A DNA stretch of 45,027 bases. It comes from Actinomycetota bacterium (lineage in GTDB: Bacteria > Actinomycetota > Actinomycetes > S36-B12 > GCA-2699445). Numbering within the stretch: position 1 is the stretch's first letter; every line of letters begins with the position of its first letter. The position numbers and the translations under genes are program-made. The DNA lies in contig JAGQTY010000025.1 in the NCBI GenBank assembly GCA_020438795.1, positions 1 to 45,027 of the forward strand, read 5' to 3'. Under the pieces are notes generated by a model. That model saw only the letters and a program-made list of their open reading frames with translations. It was not told the origin of the DNA and did not search any database. This document shows, piece by piece, positions 32,314-41,540 of the stretch.

Positions 32314-33999
32314 GTGCGGTTAGACTCGGGTGACGCTGTCAGTCCATCGTTGCTGGCGCCCCGAGATCGCCTGGTGGTTGCCACTGAGACGTCTGCCCGA
32401 ATGAGGCTGCTGGCTCTCCTGCCGGGGCTGATGATGGGTGCCTGGTCAATCTGGTCCTTCAGCTATGACTTCGCAGGCATACGTCAGTTCGGACTCGCCG
32501 ACGACGCATTCATATCCATGGGATATGCCAAGACGCTGGCTGAGTCCGGAGAACTCGTCTGGTTCCCCGGCGCTGAAAGAGTGGAGGGTTTCACGAACCC
32601 GCTGCAGACGCTGGTGATGACGGTGCCACATCTGCTCTTCGGTGGTGGTCAGGCTCCTGTTCTCTTCATCTCCTTGTTCGGCCTTGCCTGCGTCTTGGGC
32701 ACGGCGTACCTGGCCGGCGGTCTCGCCATCTCGCTGGCGGACAGCAGAATTCTCGCCGTCGCGGCGACGGTCACCGTCTCGCTGCTGCCGGCGCTGCTCG
32801 CCTGGTCGCTTCTGGGCCTGGAGGTGGGGCTCCTCTCCCTTCTAGTGATGGGTGCGCTCAGCCTGGCACTTCGTGCCCGAAGGCTCTTGTATTCCACGCG
32901 TTCGCTGGCGCTGCTTGGCCTGGTACTCGGCGTCGGCATGCTGGTCAGACTCGATTTCGCAGTGGCGGGTGCCGTCATCGCAATCTGGATCGCGCTCGAC
33001 CGTTCCGAGTCAATGGCTTCCCTGCGCGTCCGCCTCCTGCTTACTCTGGGGCCACTCCTGGTTGCCGGGGCCGGTATCTCTCTGGTCAGGTACTGGTACT
33101 ACGGCTCATGGCTGCCCAACACCTACGATCTCAAGATGGGGGGCACCTCCGTGTCGCTCCGGGTGGGGCGGTTCCTGGAAACACCTGCGGTTCCTGTGTC
33201 CCTGACGATCATGCTGATTGTTGGGGGCTGGGTTCTCCACCGATACGGCAAGGAGGCCAAGGGGCCACTCTTCCTCCTCGTCCTGACCGGTCTCACACAG
33301 ATTCTCTATGTCGCCTATGTCGGTGGTGATGCTTTTGCCCCCGATCGGTTCCTGGCTCCCGCTGCCGTGCTCGCGACCATCGTGGGCCTGGCCGGGGTCG
33401 CTGTCGCACTTAGGCGCTCCTGGGTCGTACTGACGGGAGCGCTGACAGGGCTGGCCATCGCCGTGCTTCTGCTGACCTCGGCGGCTCCCACATTCAGCTA
33501 TCGCTGGTGGGATTCACAGATCACAGCCTCAGATGTGCTCAGCGTGGAATACAGCAAGGCAGTGGCTCTGCGGGATGCGACTCTCCAGGGCGCCACTATC
33601 GCTGTTTTCACAGCAGGCTACCCCGGCTACTTCAGTGAACGCCGCTTGGTGGACATGCTGGGCAAGAGTGACGCGATGATAGCCAACGGGCCCAGACGCG
33701 ACGTCCCCTACCTGCCGGGCCACGACAAGTTCGACTACGTCCGCTCCATCGTCGAGCAGAGGCCGGACCTCGTTGCGAGTGACATACCCGTTGTCGATCA
33801 GGGCCTGCTGTTCCCGGCCAACTCCGAAGAGCGGCGAGCAGTCGCCTCTCTGTACGACCGCCTCTGCTTGAGCAGGGCGGACGATGACCCGGTCGGCTTC
33901 GCTGTTCTGGTGCGGCGCGACTCGCGGCTCGTGGACCGAAGCTTGCTGCACGAATGCGCCACTGCGATCGCATCCGACCCGCCGGCGAGGGCGCGATGA
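32314..33999 (+). CDS. AftB-like GT-C membrane glycosyltransferase, second copy
   Basis: This 561-residue protein has about ten TM segments and a soluble tail. It has LADDAFISMGYAKTLAESGE (D63, D64) and WFPGAERVEGFTNP in the first outer loop, YYGSWLPNTYDLKMGG later, and RRLVDMLGKSDAMIANG plus HDKFDYVRSIV in the tail. All match the protein at 10220, which is therefore a paralog about 20 kb away. By family it should transfer a pentose or related sugar from a polyprenyl-phosphate donor outside the membrane, as AftB does with arabinose. GTG 32314 follows CAGGAG. It ends 13 nt before copy B of the GT-C trio. Confidence 0.8.
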   Translation: MRLDSGDAVSPSLLAPRDRLVVATETSARMRLLALLPGLMMGAWSIWSFSYDFAGIRQFGLADDAFISMGYAKTLAESGELVWFPGAERVEGFTNPLQTLVMTVPHLLFGGGQAPVLFISLFGLACVLGTAYLAGGLAISLADSRILAVAATVTVSLLPALLAWSLLGLEVGLLSLLVMGALSLALRARRLLYSTRSLALLGLVLGVGMLVRLDFAVAGAVIAIWIALDRSESMASLRVRLLLTLGPLLVAGAGISLVRYWYYGSWLPNTYDLKMGGTSVSLRVGRFLETPAVPVSLTIMLIVGGWVLHRYGKEAKGPLFLLVLTGLTQILYVAYVGGDAFAPDRFLAPAAVLATIVGLAGVAVALRRSWVVLTGALTGLAIAVLLLTSAAPTFSYRWWDSQITASDVLSVEYSKAVALRDATLQGATIAVFTAGYPGYFSERRLVDMLGKSDAMIANGPRRDVPYLPGHDKFDYVRSIVEQRPDLVASDIPVVDQGLLFPANSEERRAVASLYDRLCLSRADDDPVGFAVLVRRDSRLVDRSLLHECATAIASDPPARAR

Positions 34000-34012
34000 C
34001 AGGGGCCAGTGA

Positions 34013-35449
34013 GTGGGGAGTGGTGACTCTCGCGTCGGCTGGTGTCGTTCCGTGACAGGTGAAGGCCCGAATCTCGCTGGAGCCGGTCTGGAACCTGTCG
34101 CAACCGTCCCGGCTGAGCGGCATCCAGACCGGTTGCCACCCGCGTGGCGGGGGGCACTGCGACGCCGTGAGGCTGTCGGCCCGGTCTCCATCCGCTCCCT
34201 CGCTGCGGTGTTCCTGATACTGCTGATCCTCAGCCTTGCCATCAACTCCCTGCTCCTCGCACGCTTCCCGGGGCTGGGGCCCACGGATGCCCTGGACTAC
34301 GCCGACGCCCTGGACCGTGCCCTTGACGGCGAGGCTGCTCACAGCGCCGACACCATCGGCGCTGACACCGCAGCCGTGCTGCGCGAGCGGGGCATCCTGT
34401 TCTACGGCTCCCAGTGGGAGCCTCAGGACATGCCCGAGGAGAACCAGGTTCGTCCCGGCGCCGTGCCGGCGCGGGCGTACGTGCATCCACCCACATACTT
34501 CTTCCTGACCGCCGCCGGTATCGAGTCGGCGCAGCTGGTCGCACCCGACCTCGACTGGCATGCCACCGGCCGGATGCTGGGGGCCGTCTGGGCAGCGGTG
34601 GGAGGCCTGCTGCTGGTCTGGCTGGCGATGATATGGCGGGTTCCGGCGTGGCCGGCCGCCAGTGTGGCCGCCTGGCTGGCCGTGTCGCCGCAGTCCGTCG
34701 TGAACACTGCGTTCATCACGCCGTCAGCGGCGACCGCGCTGGTGTCGGCCGCCGTGCTGCTGGGAGTCTCGCTGTGGTGGCAGCGGCGGGTGCCCTGGTG
34801 GGCGCTGGTCCCGGTGGGGGCGCTGACCGTGGCCTTCAAGTCCAACAACATCGTGGTGGCGCTGCTCGGCCTTGCCGCGATTGCGGTGATCTCACTGGTC
34901 GGCAGGGCAGGCTGGCGTGAACCCGTGGCCGCCGGGCTGGCACTGCTCGGGGGGACGGGGCTCGCCACGGTCATCTGGCGACTGTGGGCGGATCCCGTCA
35001 CATTCGCATACGATCAGGATCCCCTCACCCAGCCCGCCAGTCTTGAGGGCTTCGGCACCTGGCTGCTCACACCCCTGGGCCTGGGCCGGGACGTGTCAAT
35101 GCTGCGCACGAACCTGTTGCCACAGCACGACCTGGTGATCTGCTCCGCGCTCCTGCTGATGGCGATGATGGTCGTGGCGACGCTGTGGACCCTGATCCGA
35201 TCCGGAGGGGGCAGCATCGGGCGCGCGGCAGGAGTCGTGGCGCTCATTGCCCTCAGCGGTACGGGAGTGGCGTTCGCGGCCCTTTCGATCGCCCGCACCG
35301 GCGTCATGCTCCCGGCAGTGGGACGCTACGTGTTCCCCGGCATCGCGTTCGCGATCTGGCCACTGCTGCTGATCGCCGGCAAACGCTGGGTCTGGCTCAC
35401 GGCAACGGCAGCGACACTGCTCTCGATCTCGGGTTGGCTGCTTTCCTGA
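34013..35449 (+). CDS. GT-C-like polytopic membrane protein, copy B
   Basis: This 478-residue protein (from GTG 34013; GTG 34052 would give 465) has about ten TM segments. It shares FPGLGPTDALDYADALDRAL, AAHSADTIGADT, YVHPPTYFFLTAAG and SLWWQRRVPWWAL with copies A and C and is closest to C, including SNNIVVALLG. The ribosome binding site is weak for both starts, and the gene lies 13 nt after the AftB-like gene, so it is probably read from the same transcript. The acidic residue and the HPP motif of the first loop are conserved. The role as a lipid-linked-sugar glycosyltransferase is inferred. Confidence 0.7.
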   Translation: MGSGDSRVGWCRSVTGEGPNLAGAGLEPVATVPAERHPDRLPPAWRGALRRREAVGPVSIRSLAAVFLILLILSLAINSLLLARFPGLGPTDALDYADALDRALDGEAAHSADTIGADTAAVLRERGILFYGSQWEPQDMPEENQVRPGAVPARAYVHPPTYFFLTAAGIESAQLVAPDLDWHATGRMLGAVWAAVGGLLLVWLAMIWRVPAWPAASVAAWLAVSPQSVVNTAFITPSAATALVSAAVLLGVSLWWQRRVPWWALVPVGALTVAFKSNNIVVALLGLAAIAVISLVGRAGWREPVAAGLALLGGTGLATVIWRLWADPVTFAYDQDPLTQPASLEGFGTWLLTPLGLGRDVSMLRTNLLPQHDLVICSALLLMAMMVVATLWTLIRSGGGSIGRAAGVVALIALSGTGVAFAALSIARTGVMLPAVGRYVFPGIAFAIWPLLLIAGKRWVWLTATAATLLSISGWLLS

Positions 35450-35527
35450 CGGATTGCGGGGGATCCGGGCCATCCCGTTGTGGGCCGGGTGCCTGATGGC
35501 CTGACAGCGCGCTGGCACAATGTATCT

Positions 35528-36520
35528 GTGTCACGAGTGCTCTCAGGGATCCAGCCGACCGCCGACTCCTTCCATCTCGGCAACTATCTGGGCGCGCTGC
35601 GCCAGTGGGTGCGGTTGCAGGAGGATCACGAGGCCTTCTACGCGATCGTGGATCTGCACGCCATCACGGTCCCGGTGGACCCCGAGGTCCTGCGTCGTCG
35701 AACGCGGGCCTCCCTGGCACAGTTGCTGGCACTCGATGTGGACCCTGAGCGTAGCGTGCTGTTCGTGCAGAGCCAAGTGCCCGAGCATGCACAGGCCGCC
35801 TGGGTGCTGCAGTGCTTGACCGGCTTCGGGGAAGCCTCACGAATGACGCAGTTCAAGGACAAGTCCGCCAAGGAGGGGAGCGGCAATGCCAGCGTTGGCC
35901 TCTTCACCTATCCGGTCCTGCAGGCAGCCGATATCCTCATCTACTCCGCGGACAAGGTGCCGGTCGGTGAGGACCAGCGCCAGCATCTTGAACTGACCAG
36001 GGATCTCGCGCAGCGCTTCAACAACCGGTTCGGTGACACATTCACGGTACCCGAGCCGTTCATCCTGAAATCCGCGGCTCGTGTCGCCGACCTGCAGAAC
36101 CCGACTGCCAAGATGAGCAAGTCCAGTCCGCCCGGCTGTCTGGAGTTGCTCGACGATCCCGCCGTCCTGGCCAAGAAGGTCAAGCGTGCCGTCACGGATT
36201 CTGTGGGAGCTGTTGCCTATGATCCGATCGAGCAGCCGGGAGTCGCCAACCTGTTGGAGATCATCGCCGGACTCACGGGAGACCCCGTGACGGATGTGAC
36301 CGCCCGGTTCGCCGGTTCCGGCTACGGGCCCCTGAAGACCGAGGCAGCCGAACTGGTGGTGGCGTTCGCTCAGCCGTTCGCTGTCCGGACTCGCGAACTC
36401 CTGGCAGATCCGGCTGAGCTGGACAGGATCATGGATCGTGGCGCGGAGCGAGCCAGAGAGGCCACTCGGCCGAAGGTTGCGGAGATGTACGAACGAGTAG
36501 GATTGCGAATCCCCCTCTGA
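35528..36520 (+). CDS. trpS: Tryptophanyl-tRNA synthetase
   Basis: This 330-residue class I synthetase has the usual length. [19 protein letters not shown] carries the HIGH-type motif HLGN at 16-19, and [10 protein letters not shown] carries KMSKS at 195-199; [18 protein letters not shown] lies between. GTG 35528 was chosen because the protein then begins [10 protein letters not shown] as in the family. It lacks a ribosome binding site; a CACAAT box ends 6 nt upstream, so it may be leaderless with a weak -10. It is set between copies B and C of the GT-C family, as if that pair had duplicated around it. Confidence 0.95.
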   Translation: MSRVLSGIQPTADSFHLGNYLGALRQWVRLQEDHEAFYAIVDLHAITVPVDPEVLRRRTRASLAQLLALDVDPERSVLFVQSQVPEHAQAAWVLQCLTGFGEASRMTQFKDKSAKEGSGNASVGLFTYPVLQAADILIYSADKVPVGEDQRQHLELTRDLAQRFNNRFGDTFTVPEPFILKSAARVADLQNPTAKMSKSSPPGCLELLDDPAVLAKKVKRAVTDSVGAVAYDPIEQPGVANLLEIIAGLTGDPVTDVTARFAGSGYGPLKTEAAELVVAFAQPFAVRTRELLADPAELDRIMDRGAERAREATRPKVAEMYERVGLRIPL

Positions 36521-36578
36521 GGCAGGGCAGTTACTGCCGGAACTGGTTCGGGTAGCCGCCGCCGCCGTCGCGGTGAAG

Positions 36579-36584
36579 TAGAGT
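36579..36584 (+). promoter_or_regulatory. Candidate -10 box TAGAGT for GT-C copy C
   Basis: TAGAGT lies in the 106-nt gap after trpS. The leader would contain GGGGAGGG at 36619-36626, which touches ATG 36627 but stands about 10 nt before GTG 36636, so it favours the GTG. Confidence 0.4.
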
Positions 36585-36635
36585 GCTGCGTGTCGGTTCA
36601 AACGTTTCACGACTGTCTGGGGAGGGATGGGCGCG

Positions 36636-38003
36636 GTGAAGCTCAATGCTGATTCGGTCGTGTCGCGTCCCAGGATCGACCATGCAGAGGCGGCCCCACA
36701 TCAGCGTTCAATCAGGCGACGTGATGGCGGGGGAGCGTTCTCGTTCAGAACCCTCGCCGCGGTCTTTCTCGTGCTGCTGACACTCGGTCTTGCCGCCAAC
36801 GCTCTCCTGCTGGCACGCTACCCGGGTCTGGGACCCACTGATTCGGTCGTCTACGCGGATGCCCTCGATCGTGCCCTCGATGGCCAGGCGGCTCACAGCA
36901 GCGACACCATCGGGGCAGACACCGTTGCTGTGGTCGAGGAACGCGGAATCCTGGCCCTCGGCGCCCAGTGGCCTGTTCCCGGCAATGGGGTGAAGGACTG
37001 GCTGCCCCCCGATCAGGTGCCCAGCACAGCCTATGTTCATCCCCCGAGCTACTTCCTCCTGACCGCGGTGGGGGTCAAGGTGGTCCAGACGGTGGCGCCG
37101 GAGGCGGACTGGCATGCCACCGGCCGCTTGCTGGGAGCAGTGTGGGCTGCGCTGGGTGGCACGGTCCTGGTGGCGCTGGCAATGGCCTGGCGCGTGTCGG
37201 CCTGGCCGGCCACCAGTCTGGCCGCTTGGTTGGTCCTGAGTCCACAACCCCTGGTCAACACCGCTTTCGTGACACCGTCGGCGGCCACGCTCCTGGTCAG
37301 CTCACTGGTTCTGCTCGGCGTCACGCTCTGGTGGCAGCGGCGTATCCCCTGGTACGCACTTGCCCCACTGGGCGTGCTGACCGTGTTGTTCAAATCCAAC
37401 AATATCGTGATCGCGCTGCTGGGTGCTGTCACGATCATCACGCTGGCAATCCTGACGAGGACGAACTGGCGTGACTCAGGCCTTGCTCTCGGCGGCCTAC
37501 TCGGGGGGACCGGGATCGCCACAGTCGCGTGGCGGTTGTGGGCCGACCCGGTCACCTTTGACTATGAGAGCTCGCTGAAGCTCGCTCCGGACATCACGGG
37601 TTTCGCCACGTGGTTGGCCACACCACTGGGGGTCGGCCGAGAGGTCTCGATGGTGCGCACCAACCTGCTGCCGCAGCATGAACTGCTGCCCTGGCTGGCT
37701 ATCCTGTTCACCGCTCTCATGGTGTTCGCCGCACTATGGTGTGTCGTGAGAGGTGGTGCTGGCAGCGTCGAAAGAGCCGCTGGCGCGGTCGCACTGATCG
37801 CGATGGCCGGCGCTGGGCTCATGTTCGCGCTGCTGTCCCTGCTGCGCACGGGAGTGCTGCTGCCAGCTCCGGGCCGCTACGTGCTGCCAGCCATCGCTTT
37901 CGCGATGTGGCCGCTGCTGCTGCTTGCAGAGCGCCGCTGGGTATGGGTCACCGCGACGGTGGCGACCAGCGCAACGGCACTCGGCTGGCTGCTGACGAGC
38001 TGA
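36636..38003 (+). CDS. GT-C-like polytopic membrane protein, copy C
   Basis: This 455-residue protein (GTG 36636; ATG 36627 adds three residues) has about ten TM segments. The first loop holds YPGLGPTDSVVYADALDRAL with D69, AAHSSDTIGADT and YVHPPSYFLLTAVG (HPP at 135-137); DWHATGRLLGAVWAALGG follows. It is closest to copy B and shares LWWQRRIPWYALAP and SNNIVIALLG. With the GTG start D69 matches copy A exactly. It has its own promoter box and is the last plus-strand gene before the convergent sdh operon. Specificity is unknown. Confidence 0.7.
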   Translation: MKLNADSVVSRPRIDHAEAAPHQRSIRRRDGGGAFSFRTLAAVFLVLLTLGLAANALLLARYPGLGPTDSVVYADALDRALDGQAAHSSDTIGADTVAVVEERGILALGAQWPVPGNGVKDWLPPDQVPSTAYVHPPSYFLLTAVGVKVVQTVAPEADWHATGRLLGAVWAALGGTVLVALAMAWRVSAWPATSLAAWLVLSPQPLVNTAFVTPSAATLLVSSLVLLGVTLWWQRRIPWYALAPLGVLTVLFKSNNIVIALLGAVTIITLAILTRTNWRDSGLALGGLLGGTGIATVAWRLWADPVTFDYESSLKLAPDITGFATWLATPLGVGREVSMVRTNLLPQHELLPWLAILFTALMVFAALWCVVRGGAGSVERAAGAVALIAMAGAGLMFALLSLLRTGVLLPAPGRYVLPAIAFAMWPLLLLAERRWVWVTATVATSATALGWLLTS

Positions 38004-38040
38004 ACGATCGGAGCAGCATCGGTGGCGTCCTCACGGCTGG

Positions 38041-38805
38041 TCAGCGGTTGCCGCCGAACATCGTCGCTCGCTTGACCTCCTGAATGGCCTTGGTCACCTC
38101 GATGCCACGGGGACAGGCGTCCGTGCAGTTGAAGGTCGTTCGGCAGCGCCAGGGTCCCTCATCGTTGTTGAGGATCTCGAGGCGCTCTGCAGCGCCCTCG
38201 TCGCGGGAGTCGAAGATGAACCGGTGGGCATTCACGATGGCTGCGGGCCCGAAGTACTGGTCATCGGTCCAGTAGACCGGGCAACTGGTGGTGCAGGCGG
38301 CACACAGGATGCACTTGGTGGTGTCGTCGAAGACGGCCCGCTCCTCGGCCGACTGGATCCGTTCCTTCGACGGCTGTTCGCCGGTCGTGATGAGGAAGGG
38401 CTTCACGTTCTTGTAGGCCTGCAGGAAGGGTTCCATGTCCACGATCAGGTCCTTCTCCAGGGGAAGTCCCTTGATCGCCTCGACCTTGATCGGCTTGCTG
38501 GTGTCGAGATCCTTGATGAGCGTCTTGCAGGCCAGGCGGTTGCGGCCGTTGATCCGCATCGCGTCCGAGCCGCAGATGCCATGACCGCAGGAACGCCGGA
38601 ACGAGAGCGTGCCGTCCTGCTCCCACTTGATCTTGTGCAACCCGTCCAGCACCCGGTCGGTGGGCAGAGAGTCGACCGTGAAGTCCTCCCAGTAGGGCTC
38701 CTCGCGGACCTCGGGGATGTAGCGCCTGATCCGGTAGGTAGCGGTGATCCGGACGATCTCGGGGGCCGCATCGGCGGGGGCATCGGTCACGGGCGTGGCA
38801 GTCAT
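38041..38805 (-). CDS. sdhB: Succinate dehydrogenase iron-sulfur subunit
   Basis: This 254-residue peripheral subunit carries electrons from SdhA to the membrane anchor. The [2Fe-2S] ligands are C73, C78, D81 and C93 (SCGHGICGSDAM), with Asp replacing the third Cys as in E. coli. The [4Fe-4S] cluster is at C165, C168, C171 (CILCAAC) and the [3Fe-4S] set at C175, C221, C227 and C231 in the CP-type motifs. ATG 38805 overlaps the sdhA stop by one base (TGATG). It is the last gene of sdhCDAB. Confidence 0.96.
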   Translation of the reverse strand: MTATPVTDAPADAAPEIVRITATYRIRRYIPEVREEPYWEDFTVDSLPTDRVLDGLHKIKWEQDGTLSFRRSCGHGICGSDAMRINGRNRLACKTLIKDLDTSKPIKVEAIKGLPLEKDLIVDMEPFLQAYKNVKPFLITTGEQPSKERIQSAEERAVFDDTTKCILCAACTTSCPVYWTDDQYFGPAAIVNAHRFIFDSRDEGAAERLEILNNDEGPWRCRTTFNCTDACPRGIEVTKAIQEVKRATMFGGNR

Positions 38806-40547
38806 CAGTACTTGCGCTCCATCGGCTCGTAGCGGGTCACGACAACTGGCTTGTAGTCCAGGCGCACGTAGTCATTGCCCGCGCTGTCCTGGTCGCGGTA
38901 GGCCATCGTGTGGCGCATGAAGTTCACGTCGTCACGAGCCTGGTAGTCCTCGCGGGCGTGACCACCGCGGGACTCCTTGCGCGCGAGCGCCCCGATGATG
39001 AGGATCTCAGCCAGATCGAGCAGGAAGCCCAGCTCGACAGCTTCGAGCAGGTCGGTGTTGTAGCGAGTGCCCTTGTCCTGGACCGTGACCAGGCGGTAGC
39101 GCTCCTGGAGACCCTGGATGTCGGTGAGTGCCTGCTTGAGGGTCGCTTCGGTCCGGTAGACCTGGGCGTTCATGTCCATGGTCTCCTGCATGGCCCTGCG
39201 GATGTCGCCGGCCCGTTCGCCGCCGGCGCCGTCACGCAGTGCCCCGAGCATCTCCTCGACGGCCACCGCCGGATCGTCGGGCAGCGGCACCCAGTCAGCC
39301 GTCTCGGCGTACTCGGCCGCGGCAATACCAGCTCGGCGACCGAACACGTTGATGTCGAGCAGCGAGTTGGTGCCCAGGCGATTGGCGCCGTGCACCGAGA
39401 CACAGGCGACCTCCCCGGCGGCGTACAGCCCGGGGACCACGTCGGTGTTGCTCCCGAGCACCTCGGTGTTGTTGTTGGTCGGGATGCCACCCATCGCGTA
39501 GTGAGCGGTGGGGAAGACCGGCACGAGTTCGGTGATCGGGTCGACGCCCAGGTAGGTGCGCGCGAACTCGGTGATGTCGGGCAGTTTGGCCTCGACCTGC
39601 TCGGCCGGCAGATGGGTCAGATCCAGGTAGACGTAGTCCTTCTCCGGCCCGGCGCCCCGGCCCTCCCTGACCTCCTGCACCATCGCACGGGCGACCATGT
39701 CGCGCGGAGCGAGGTCCTTGATCGTCGGGGCGTAGCGTTCCATGAAGCGTTCACCAGAGGCATTGCGCAGAATCCCGCCCTCACCGCGAGCCCCTTCGGT
39801 CAGCAGGACGCCCAGGCCTGCCAGCCCCGTGGGATGGAACTGGTAGAACTCCATGTCCTCCAGTGGCAGTCCCCTGCGATAGGCGATGGCCATGCCATCT
39901 CCGGTCAGCGTGTGAGCGTTCGAGGTCGTCTTGTACACCTTGCCGAAGCCACCGGTGGCGAAGATGACGCTCTTGGCCTGGAAGACGTGGATCTCGCCGG
40001 TGGCCAGTTCGTACGCGACGACGCCCGCACAGGCGCCGTCATTCATGAGCACATCCAGGACGTAGAACTCGTCGAAGAACTTGATCCCGTGCTTGATGCA
40101 GTTCTGGTAGAGGGTCTGCAGGATCATGTGCCCGGTGCGGTCCGCGGCATAGCAGGCCCGACGCACCGCTGCCTCGCCGTGATTGCGGGTATGACCGCCG
40201 AACCGCCGCTGATCGATGCGGCCCTCGGGCGTGCGGTTGAACGGCAGGCCCATCCGTTCGAGGTCCAGGACCGCGTCGATGGCTTCCTTGGCCATGATCT
40301 CCGCGGAATCCTGGTCGACGAGATAGTCACCACCCTTGATCGTGTCGAAGGTGTGCCATTCCCAGTTGTCCTCCTCGACGTTGGCCAGCGCGGCACACAT
40401 GCCACCCTGGGCGGCGCCGGTGTGCGACCGGGTCGGGTAGAGCTTGGTGAGCACAGCCGTCCTGGTGCGCTGCCCGGCCTCGAGGGCGGCTCGCATGCCG
40501 GCGCCCCCGGCTCCCACGATCACTACGTCGTACTTGTGTGTCTGCAT
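38805..40547 (-). CDS. sdhA: Succinate dehydrogenase flavoprotein subunit
   Basis: This 580-residue subunit oxidises succinate to fumarate. [19 protein letters not shown] (7-25) binds FAD, and [11 protein letters not shown] has H42 as the probable covalent FAD attachment. [22 protein letters not shown] and [18 protein letters not shown] carry active-site residues, and AMGGIPTN and [12 protein letters not shown] are near the flavin. The ATG lies about 9 nt after the sdhD stop. The length is normal for the family. Confidence 0.97.
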   Translation of the reverse strand: MQTHKYDVVIVGAGGAGMRAALEAGQRTRTAVLTKLYPTRSHTGAAQGGMCAALANVEEDNWEWHTFDTIKGGDYLVDQDSAEIMAKEAIDAVLDLERMGLPFNRTPEGRIDQRRFGGHTRNHGEAAVRRACYAADRTGHMILQTLYQNCIKHGIKFFDEFYVLDVLMNDGACAGVVAYELATGEIHVFQAKSVIFATGGFGKVYKTTSNAHTLTGDGMAIAYRRGLPLEDMEFYQFHPTGLAGLGVLLTEGARGEGGILRNASGERFMERYAPTIKDLAPRDMVARAMVQEVREGRGAGPEKDYVYLDLTHLPAEQVEAKLPDITEFARTYLGVDPITELVPVFPTAHYAMGGIPTNNNTEVLGSNTDVVPGLYAAGEVACVSVHGANRLGTNSLLDINVFGRRAGIAAAEYAETADWVPLPDDPAVAVEEMLGALRDGAGGERAGDIRRAMQETMDMNAQVYRTEATLKQALTDIQGLQERYRLVTVQDKGTRYNTDLLEAVELGFLLDLAEILIIGALARKESRGGHAREDYQARDDVNFMRHTMAYRDQDSAGNDYVRLDYKPVVVTRYEPMERKY

Positions 40548-40556
40548 CGGCGATAC

Positions 40557-40958
40557 CTAGCTGAGATTCGGGTCGAAGGTGAAGATGATCAGAGTGCCGA
40601 GCACGATCGTGCCGACCGAGACGACATAGAGCAGCATGCGCAGCCAGAAGCGCGTGGTCCCCTTGGTCGCATAGTCGCCGATGATGGTGCGCAGGCCGTT
40701 GGTGCCGTGCAGCATCGCCAGCCAGAGCATGATCAGGTCCCAGTACTGCCAGAAGGGGTTGGACCAGCGCCCGGCGACGAAGGCGAAGTTGATGCGCTGT
40801 ACGCCGCCGTCGAGGATGTTCATGATGAACAGGTGACCCAGCACCAGGACGATGAGGATCACGCCGGACGCGCGCATGAAGATCCAACCGGCCATCTCCC
40901 AGTTGCGGCGGGGCAGTGCCTTGGTCTTTGCCTCGCTGAGTGTTGGGGCTTTGCTCAT
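40557..40958 (-). CDS. sdhD: Succinate dehydrogenase membrane anchor subunit
   Basis: This 133-residue membrane protein has three TM segments. FMRASGVILIVLVLGHLFIMN is TM1 in part, and LAMLHGTNGLRTIIGDY holds the probable haem-ligating His and the conserved Asn-Gly-Leu-Arg stretch. ATG 40958 overlaps the sdhC stop by one base (TGATG). With SdhC it anchors the complex and binds quinone and haem b. Confidence 0.92.
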   Translation of the reverse strand: MSKAPTLSEAKTKALPRRNWEMAGWIFMRASGVILIVLVLGHLFIMNILDGGVQRINFAFVAGRWSNPFWQYWDLIMLWLAMLHGTNGLRTIIGDYATKGTTRFWLRMLLYVVSVGTIVLGTLIIFTFDPNLS

Positions 40959-41350
40959 CAGGCGCTCCCGAACAGTGTCTCGGCTGTGTGCTTGAGCATG
41001 AAGTAGGCGCCGGGGATCATCACGACGAACCAGATCACCAGGATGGTCCACAACATCTGACGCTGGTATCTGGGGCCCTGTTCCCAGAAGTCGACCAGGA
41101 TCACCCGGATACCGTTCAGGGCGTGGAAGAGGACCACCGCGACCAGGCCGACCTCCATGAGGTTCACCAGGGGAGTCTTGTAGGTGTCGATGACGGTGTT
41201 GTAGGCGTCAGGGGAGACGCGCACCAGCGCTGTGTCCACCACGTGCACGACAAGGAAGAAGAAGACCGCCGCACCCGTGATCCGGTGGGCCACCCACGAC
41301 CACATCCCCGGTCCACCGCGGTACAGGGTCCCCGCGTTGCCATTCGCCAC
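40958..41350 (-). CDS. sdhC: Succinate dehydrogenase cytochrome b556 subunit
   Basis: This 130-residue membrane protein has three TM segments. MWSWVAHRITGAAVFFFLVV is the SHR-type quinone-site region (here AHRITG), and VVLFHALNGIRVILVDF carries the haem His. GTG 41350 is preceded by AAGGAG with an 8-nt gap. It is the first gene of the sdhCDAB operon, transcribed away from the DMT and mut genes. Confidence 0.93.
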   Translation of the reverse strand: MANGNAGTLYRGGPGMWSWVAHRITGAAVFFFLVVHVVDTALVRVSPDAYNTVIDTYKTPLVNLMEVGLVAVVLFHALNGIRVILVDFWEQGPRYQRQMLWTILVIWFVVMIPGAYFMLKHTAETLFGSA

Positions 41351-41380
41351 AGTTCAGTCTCCTTAGGGGCCGACAAGGCG

Positions 41381-41386
41381 ATTCTA
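41381..41386 (-). promoter_or_regulatory. Candidate -10 box TAGAAT for sdhCDAB
   Basis: On the minus strand TAGAAT lies 30 nt before GTG 41350, and the leader carries AAGGAG. The hexamer equals the one proposed for the gmd gene at 21758. No convincing -35 element is seen. Confidence 0.45.
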
Positions 41387-41528
41387 GCCAGTGGAACCTG
41401 ACCTGCTGTGAGGCGCCCGTGGCAAGTCGTGATGCGCAGAACACGCACAGCAGTGCTTCGGGTGCATGCCCGCAGGGCCGATGGGGGCGGTTCGGGCCTG
41501 TCCTCGGCACATGGCCGGTCCCCTCCCG

Positions 41529-41534
41529 TACTAT
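41529..41534 (+). promoter_or_regulatory. Leaderless-type -10 box TACTAT for the DMT gene
   Basis: TACTAT is followed by 6 nt and GTG 41541, with no separate ribosome binding site needed. It decides that start against in-frame codons upstream. Confidence 0.5.
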
Positions 41535-41540
41535 TGCGGG

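Noticed and set aside
35460..35476. Hairpin GGGAT/ATCCC after GT-C copy B as a terminator
   Set aside because: The stem has only 5 bp with a 7-nt loop and no T-run; too weak to list as a feature.
36590..36652. A 20-codon ORF after TAGAGT before GT-C copy C, similar in position to the ORF at 30395
   Set aside because: The spacing is 5 nt, the ORF ends inside the next gene without a clean overlap, and GGGGAGGG points to direct translation of the GT-C gene.
38910..41006. Long plus-strand open frame (698 codons) opposite sdhA and sdhD
   Set aside because: It is the antisense shadow of sdhA, a certain gene; the composition is typical of such shadows.
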